The notes beneath the pieces are model-generated. The model did not search any database and was not told where the DNA came from. It was given only the letters and a program-made list of their open reading frames with translations. Source: Lachnospiraceae bacterium (lineage in GTDB: Bacteria > Bacillota > Clostridia > Lachnospirales > Lachnospiraceae). From it: a DNA stretch of 64,000 bases. Positions 60,743 to 64,000 of this stretch are shown here, one piece after another (the first letter of the stretch is position 1; each line of letters begins with the position of its first letter). The DNA is taken from contig JAAVHZ010000051.1 of NCBI GenBank assembly GCA_014799465.1, positions 1 through 64,000 of the forward strand. Reading direction: 5' to 3'. A program made the translations under genes and the position numbers.

Positions 60743-61549
60743 CTACTTAGTTTTAATATTTATCTCTCCCATCGAACAGTCTACAGACATATCATATTCT
60801 GAATCATTATCGATTGATTTTTCTACTCCCATTCCTGCATAACTGCTATCATTAATATTAACTTCACCCATGGAACATTCTATTTCATAATTATAATACT
60901 TTTCTTCCTGTTCAACTTCTAAATCAACTGAACCCATGGAGCACTCTATTTCTGCATTTCCTTTAACACTTCCTGAAACTTCTATGGAACCTGCCCCACA
61001 TTCTATAATTAATTCTTCGGTGTCAATATCCTCTGCAACTACTTCTCCTGCTCCAATATCCAAATCAATGCTCTCAGCTTTTACATCTTCTATCTGTATT
61101 ACTCCTGCACCACAGTCTATTTCTATATTCTTAAATTCATAATCCTCCGGTATATATATTGTTATTTTGCCTACACTTTTTTTAATATGCCATAAATATT
61201 TTCGTCTTTCTGTCTGTACTACTATGTCATCATTGCTTATATTCCATGTCATATTTATTCCTTCTGATTCTGCAAAGAACTTTCCATCATCTGATTTTTT
61301 AACAATCACTTCTGCTCCGCCTATATCCATCAAAAGATTCATCGCTTTATCAAGCTCTATCGGTTTATCTAAAGATTCATCCATATTATTTATTTTATCA
61401 TCAACATTACAATTTATGCCTATTCCCGGAATATCTACTAATATATCATTATATCTTGCACCTGACATCCAACTAATCAGACAGCATATAATACCTATTA
61501 CAAATATTATGCCCGATGTAATCAAACCGGCTTTTGTAAATTTCTTCAT
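60743..61549 (-). CDS. DUF4097 family membrane-anchored beta-repeat protein
   Basis: AGGAGG nine bases before the ATG at 61549 decides the start. The 268-residue protein has one membrane segment (about 7-30). It then has a run of short repeats with a CG(A)G or CSMG core (IDCGAGVIQIEDV, IDLDIGAGEVVAEDI, IECGAGSIEVSG, IECSMGSVDLEV, VDCSMGEINIK), a beta-helix-like DUF4097 domain facing the outside. Such proteins are thought to sense envelope stress or lipid state with the neighbouring DUF1700 protein. Confidence 0.88.
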   Translation of the reverse strand: MKKFTKAGLITSGIIFVIGIICCLISWMSGARYNDILVDIPGIGINCNVDDKINNMDESLDKPIELDKAMNLLMDIGGAEVIVKKSDDGKFFAESEGINMTWNISNDDIVVQTERRKYLWHIKKSVGKITIYIPEDYEFKNIEIDCGAGVIQIEDVKAESIDLDIGAGEVVAEDIDTEELIIECGAGSIEVSGSVKGNAEIECSMGSVDLEVEQEEKYYNYEIECSMGEVNINDSSYAGMGVEKSIDNDSEYDMSVDCSMGEINIKTK

Positions 61550-62211
61550 AATTTTTTTCCTCCACTTTTCTTTATTTTCCCTATCATTTTTTCTATAAAT
61601 CTGATAAGCCATGGGAAAAATACTACAATGCAGTTAATAATTACCACTGCTGCAACTATTCCTATTGACAGAACTATACATCCTGCACCCATCATTCCTA
61701 ATCCTACTGAGGTTTCAGTAAATATCATGCTAATTCCTGCTGCACCCAACCATATACCTGTTGCAACAAGGCATATGGCTGCTGCAAAAAATCCAAACAA
61801 TACGCCTAAAACCGCCATACTTAACCCAAACAGTACACTTAACAAAGCTATTGCCAGTGAAAACCATATTGGAGACGTTATTATAAGCCCTATAATTATA
61901 ACTGCCATTTCACCACTGCTGCGTTTTTTCTTTTCTGAATTATTATTATACTTTTCATCAAAATGTCTTTTAGGTGCGTTATAATTCACCTTTTCATCTG
62001 CCATAAAATCTATGTCCGGATTAAGTATTGAGCGTTTGAGCTCCTTTGCCACTTCTTCCGGTGTGCCTATACTTTCCGGTACTTTGTCATCATTTCCGAT
62101 ACCGGCATCATCCATATAATTGTTATAATAATCTATGGCTTCCTGTCTTTCTGAAGGTGACAGTTCAGCCAGAAATTCTTCTAACTTTTTCATAAACTCA
62201 CTACGATTCAT
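61546..62211 (-). CDS. DUF1700 (HAAS domain) membrane protein
   Basis: Residues 1-80 form the HAAS signalling domain (MNRSEFMKKLEEFLAELSPSERQEAIDYYNNYMDDAG). Four hydrophobic segments follow (about 100-205). It overlaps the DUF4097 gene by four bases and follows PadR by 20 bases, the classic PadR-DUF1700-DUF4097 order. Confidence 0.92.
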   Translation of the reverse strand: MNRSEFMKKLEEFLAELSPSERQEAIDYYNNYMDDAGIGNDDKVPESIGTPEEVAKELKRSILNPDIDFMADEKVNYNAPKRHFDEKYNNNSEKKKRSSGEMAVIIIGLIITSPIWFSLAIALLSVLFGLSMAVLGVLFGFFAAAICLVATGIWLGAAGISMIFTETSVGLGMMGAGCIVLSIGIVAAVVIINCIVVFFPWLIRFIEKMIGKIKKSGGKKL

Positions 62212-62231
62212 TTATTCTCATTCCTCTCTGA

Positions 62232-62546
62232 CTATTGTGCTAATAATAGTGATGATATTTTTGACGAATATTCCCGCCATTCACCTCTGTAAAGATTAAG
62301 CTGTGCACTGCCTCTTTCAGTAACCTTATAATATCTCCTGTTTCTTCCGTCACATTGACGGTCATAAGTATGAAGGCAATCATCTTTCTGAAGCCTTCTA
62401 AGCACCGGATATAAAGTAGATTCTGATACATCAATCACCTGCTTTACATCCTGAGTAATCTTATACCCATAACTGCCATCACTTTCTTTAGAAACAGCTG
62501 CCAATACTATGGCATCTAAAAGAGCCGCACCTGTTGTGAACGTCAT
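62232..62546 (-). CDS. PadR family transcriptional regulator
   Basis: The ATG at 62546 follows AAGGAGG by 6 bases; an ATG two codons earlier is too close. The 104-residue winged-helix protein (TTGAALLDAIVLAAVSKESDGSYGYKITQDVKQVIDVSESTLYPVLRRLQKDDCL) should control its own operon. ATATGATAT half-sites overlap its promoter. Confidence 0.93.
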   Translation of the reverse strand: MTFTTGAALLDAIVLAAVSKESDGSYGYKITQDVKQVIDVSESTLYPVLRRLQKDDCLHTYDRQCDGRNRRYYKVTERGSAQLNLYRGEWREYSSKISSLLLAQ

Positions 62547-62601
62547 ATGCATCCTCCTTGTCTGTTTGACTACTTTATAATATTATTTTATTTTGTATAT
62601 T

Positions 62602-62639
62602 ATATGATATATAATATGATATGAATAATAATTTGTCAA
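62602..62639 (-). promoter_or_regulatory. padR operon promoter with ATATGATAT repeats
   Basis: Minus-strand TTGACA (62639-62634), 17-base spacer, TATTAT (62616-62611). Two direct copies of ATATGATAT (62602-62610 and 62614-62622), 12 bases apart, flank the -10 box and may form the PadR operator. Confidence 0.65.
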
Positions 62640-62660
62640 TAGAAAATATAAAAAGTAATA

Positions 62661-62708
62661 GTTCATGCTTATCCTAAATAATTTCTTTAGGAGGTACAAC
62701 ACATGAAC
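62661..62708 (+). promoter_or_regulatory. Leader hairpin hiding the ribosome site and start codon of the CD3324-like gene
   Basis: Outer stem GTTCATG (62661-62667) pairs with CATGAAC (62702-62708), which contains the ATG at 62703. Inner stem CCTAAA (62673-62678) pairs with TTTAGG (62686-62691), overlapping the AGGAGG ribosome site (62689-62694). Confidence 0.5.
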
Positions 62709-62981
62709 TATATTAATGCAAAAGATATATTGCCAATGGAGATAATTAAGCAGATACAATGCTATGTAGATGGTCAGATTATCTATATCCCTAAATCGGA
62801 ACCTAAGAAGAAAGGACGAAAGGTTGATACTTTGGCAAAAAGAGAACTATCTATACGAAATGCAAATATCTACATAGAATATATTAGTGGGATTTCAATT
62901 AAACAACTCTCTCAAAAGTATTTTCTTGTGGAAAAAAGTATTCAAAGAATTATAAGGCAGGAAAAAACAAAGAACTTATAA
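62703..62981 (+). CDS. CD3324 family DNA-binding-like protein
   Basis: A 92-residue basic protein (MNYINAKDILPMEIIKQIQCYVDGQIIYIPKS, then KKKGRKVDTLAKRELSIRNANIYIEYISGISIKQLSQKYFLVEKSIQRII). It matches the CD3324/Mor-like small helix-turn-helix proteins of Firmicutes, whose role is unknown. Ribosome site AGGAGG 8 bases before the ATG. Confidence 0.75.
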   Translation: MNYINAKDILPMEIIKQIQCYVDGQIIYIPKSEPKKKGRKVDTLAKRELSIRNANIYIEYISGISIKQLSQKYFLVEKSIQRIIRQEKTKNL

Positions 62982-62986
62982 TAAAG

Positions 62987-63020
62987 AGATGTGCCATGTA
63001 AAAAATGTGGCACATCTTTT
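62987..63020 (+). terminator. Intrinsic terminator after the CD3324-like gene
   Basis: AGATGTGCCA and TGGCACATCT form a perfect 10-bp stem around an 11-base loop, followed by TTTT. It begins 6 bases after the stop codon. Confidence 0.85.
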
Positions 63021-63457
63021 ACTATAAATTCAAAGTGCTCCCATATCAACCGCTATCTTTTGATGAAGTAAAAGAAAATCTTGAATGGCGCATAGGTACA
63101 GATGAAATGATTGCTGTTGAATTGAAAACTTCGCACAAAATGATTGGAAATGTATATATGGGAAAACGTGACTTTGAAGCACTTGAAATAGGATATGTAT
63201 TTAATCAAAATTACTGGGGAAATGGTTACGCTGCTGAGAGCTGCAAAGCTTTAATCCAACAGGCATTTTCAAATGGCGTGCATAGGATATATGCAGAATG
63301 TGACCCCAACAATAAGAACTCATGGAAATTACTTGAAGCGTTAGGATTTCAGCGTGAAGCCCATTTTAGAAAAAATGTATATTTCTGGAAAGATGAAAAT
63401 GAAAAAGCGATTTGGAAAGATACATATGTATATGCCAAATTAAATGATAACACGTAA
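63018..63457 (+). pseudogene. 5'-truncated RimJ/RimL-type acetyltransferase
   Basis: The frame encodes the later part of a GNAT: FDEVKENLEWRIG, GYVFNQNYWGNGYAAESCKALIQQAF (acetyl-CoA loop) and ECDPNNKNSWKLLEALGFQREA. The usual opening (TERLxLRP) is absent. The first ATG (63005) lies inside the loop of the preceding terminator and has no ribosome site. The gene therefore seems to be a fragment fused to the terminator. Confidence 0.65.
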
Positions 63458-63606
63458 ATAAATTCTCATTTGTGGAACTGTAGATAGTTAAAAACGGAAC
63501 AACCGCCGTACATACAGAATGTGTATTCCATGCGTACCCCTACGGCTGTGATGGTGTATTTTTCCCTGCCTCACGCATCATAGACAGATTTTATGATGTT
63601 TCTGTC
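63458..63606. other. Gap without a recognisable gene
   Basis: The stretch is less AT-rich than its surroundings (CCGCCGTACATACAG, CATGCGTACCCCTACGGC). I find no convincing frame with a ribosome site on either strand. It may be a gene remnant. Confidence 0.3.
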
Positions 63607-63611
63607 TGCAT

Positions 63612-63651
63612 ATTTAGTAGCTTTAATCCAATTGAATTAAAGCTACTAAAT
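63612..63651. terminator. Bidirectional terminator-like palindrome
   Basis: Arms 63612-63627 and 63636-63651 (ATTTAGTAGCTTTAAT and its complement) are perfect over 16 bp around an 8-base loop. It follows the stop of the gene at 63667 by 15 bases. Confidence 0.75.
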
Positions 63652-63666
63652 TTTAATCTCTTAAAA

Positions 63667-63972
63667 TCATTTCATTGACATCTCTGCATACATTATATCC
63701 ACTTCTAAATCCAGTTTGGGATATTTCTCTTGTAGCCTTTTTAATGCTTCTATAAATTTTTGACTCTGAAAAATCCATGAAATATCTTCGAATATAGGAC
63801 TCAACCAATACACTTCATTCTCATTACAACTATTTATAAATTCAATAGTTTCATCCACATTTATGCTCATTTCTTTTGTCAAAAGTTTCCAATAATCTTC
63901 AATTCTCGGATCATTTGGATCCAGTTTCTCAAGCTCTTTTACCAATCCTCTAATTTTCATTTCATTAATCAT
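63667..63972 (-). CDS. Small acidic protein of unknown function
   Basis: A 101-residue protein with GGAGG six bases before the ATG at 63972. It is helical and acidic (MKIRGLVKELEKLDPNDPRIEDYWKLL, ...FEDISWIFQSQKFIEALKRLQEKYPKLDLE). Its size and composition are like immunity proteins encoded near polymorphic toxins, but no toxin is visible before the window ends. Confidence 0.65.
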   Translation of the reverse strand: MINEMKIRGLVKELEKLDPNDPRIEDYWKLLTKEMSINVDETIEFINSCNENEVYWLSPIFEDISWIFQSQKFIEALKRLQEKYPKLDLEVDIMYAEMSMK

Positions 63973-64000
63973 AATCCGCCTCCTACGGTTGTCTTAAATT

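Noticed and set aside
1-64000. rRNA genes, prophage structural genes, insertion sequences, replication origin
   Set aside because: I looked for rRNA cores, capsid or terminase motifs, IS-type transposases and DnaA-box clusters and saw none.

Overview
The window is low-GC DNA with dense operons, strong AGGAGG ribosome sites and TTGACA/TATAAT promoters. The gene families point to a gut-type Clostridia, most likely Lachnospiraceae: DUF3793, BspA-like leucine-rich surface protein, Rpn/PD-(D/E)XK protein, PadR-DUF1700-DUF4097 cassette, HD-GYP protein and FliB-type flagellin methylase. Species is not determinable from the sequence alone. Two genes (a SprA-like metalloprotease at 455 and flagellin lysine methylase at 42522) belong to families found mainly in flagellated bacteria, but no flagellar structural gene is in view.

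Layout. 1-913: end of an unseen gene, tRNA-Pro(CGG) with its own consensus promoter and terminator, and a SprA-like protein. 917-13364: one long minus-strand run, reading from 13243 down: a PanG-type ketopantoate reductase candidate, panB, panC, panD, coaBC, then a secreted CHAP/lectin protein, a glycogen debranching enzyme, a membrane-anchored protein with a degenerate C39-like domain, and a BspA-like secreted protein. 13394-17456: Rpn-like protein, repeat elements, pyk, and a PerR/rubrerythrin peroxide-response pair sharing a palindromic operator.

17595-21251 is a decayed mobile island: a GNAT-toxin/antitoxin pair, a recombinase remnant, a short serine recombinase, a tyrosine integrase broken by a frameshift and a stop codon, and a BrnT/BrnA-like pair. 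21893-27884 is a minus-strand operon-like run around a stand-alone HscC-type Hsp70 and a J-like protein without an HPD motif, with two uncharacterised proteins, a lipoprotein and two acetyltransferases. I consider it the best candidate for an undescribed system.

28009-33825: PadR/DUF2812 pair, a DUF6440 gene under an elaborately operated promoter, an AAA ATPase, a SUKH-like protein, two unknown membrane proteins and a phage-type nuclease-like protein. 33864-44020: NhaD-like transporter, LysR regulator, glycosyltransferase, a YhaN/YhaO-like ATPase-phosphoesterase pair, a cyclophilin lipoprotein, HD-GYP phosphodiesterase, FliB and an HMA protein.

44059-62546 is rich in envelope transport and signalling: an FtsX-type ABC exporter, a DUF3793 gene behind three GTTAG-N6-CTAAC operators, a LytTR/DUF3021/CPBP cassette with a direct-repeat activator site, a MacAB-like efflux system with two different adaptors (one ending in acidic tandem repeats), a second large ABC exporter with its XRE-DUF4097 regulator, and a PadR-DUF1700-DUF4097 operon. 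The right end holds a CD3324-type regulator, a truncated acetyltransferase and a small unknown protein.

Start codons were re-chosen from ribosome sites in many genes, and functions are sequence-reading inferences without database searches.
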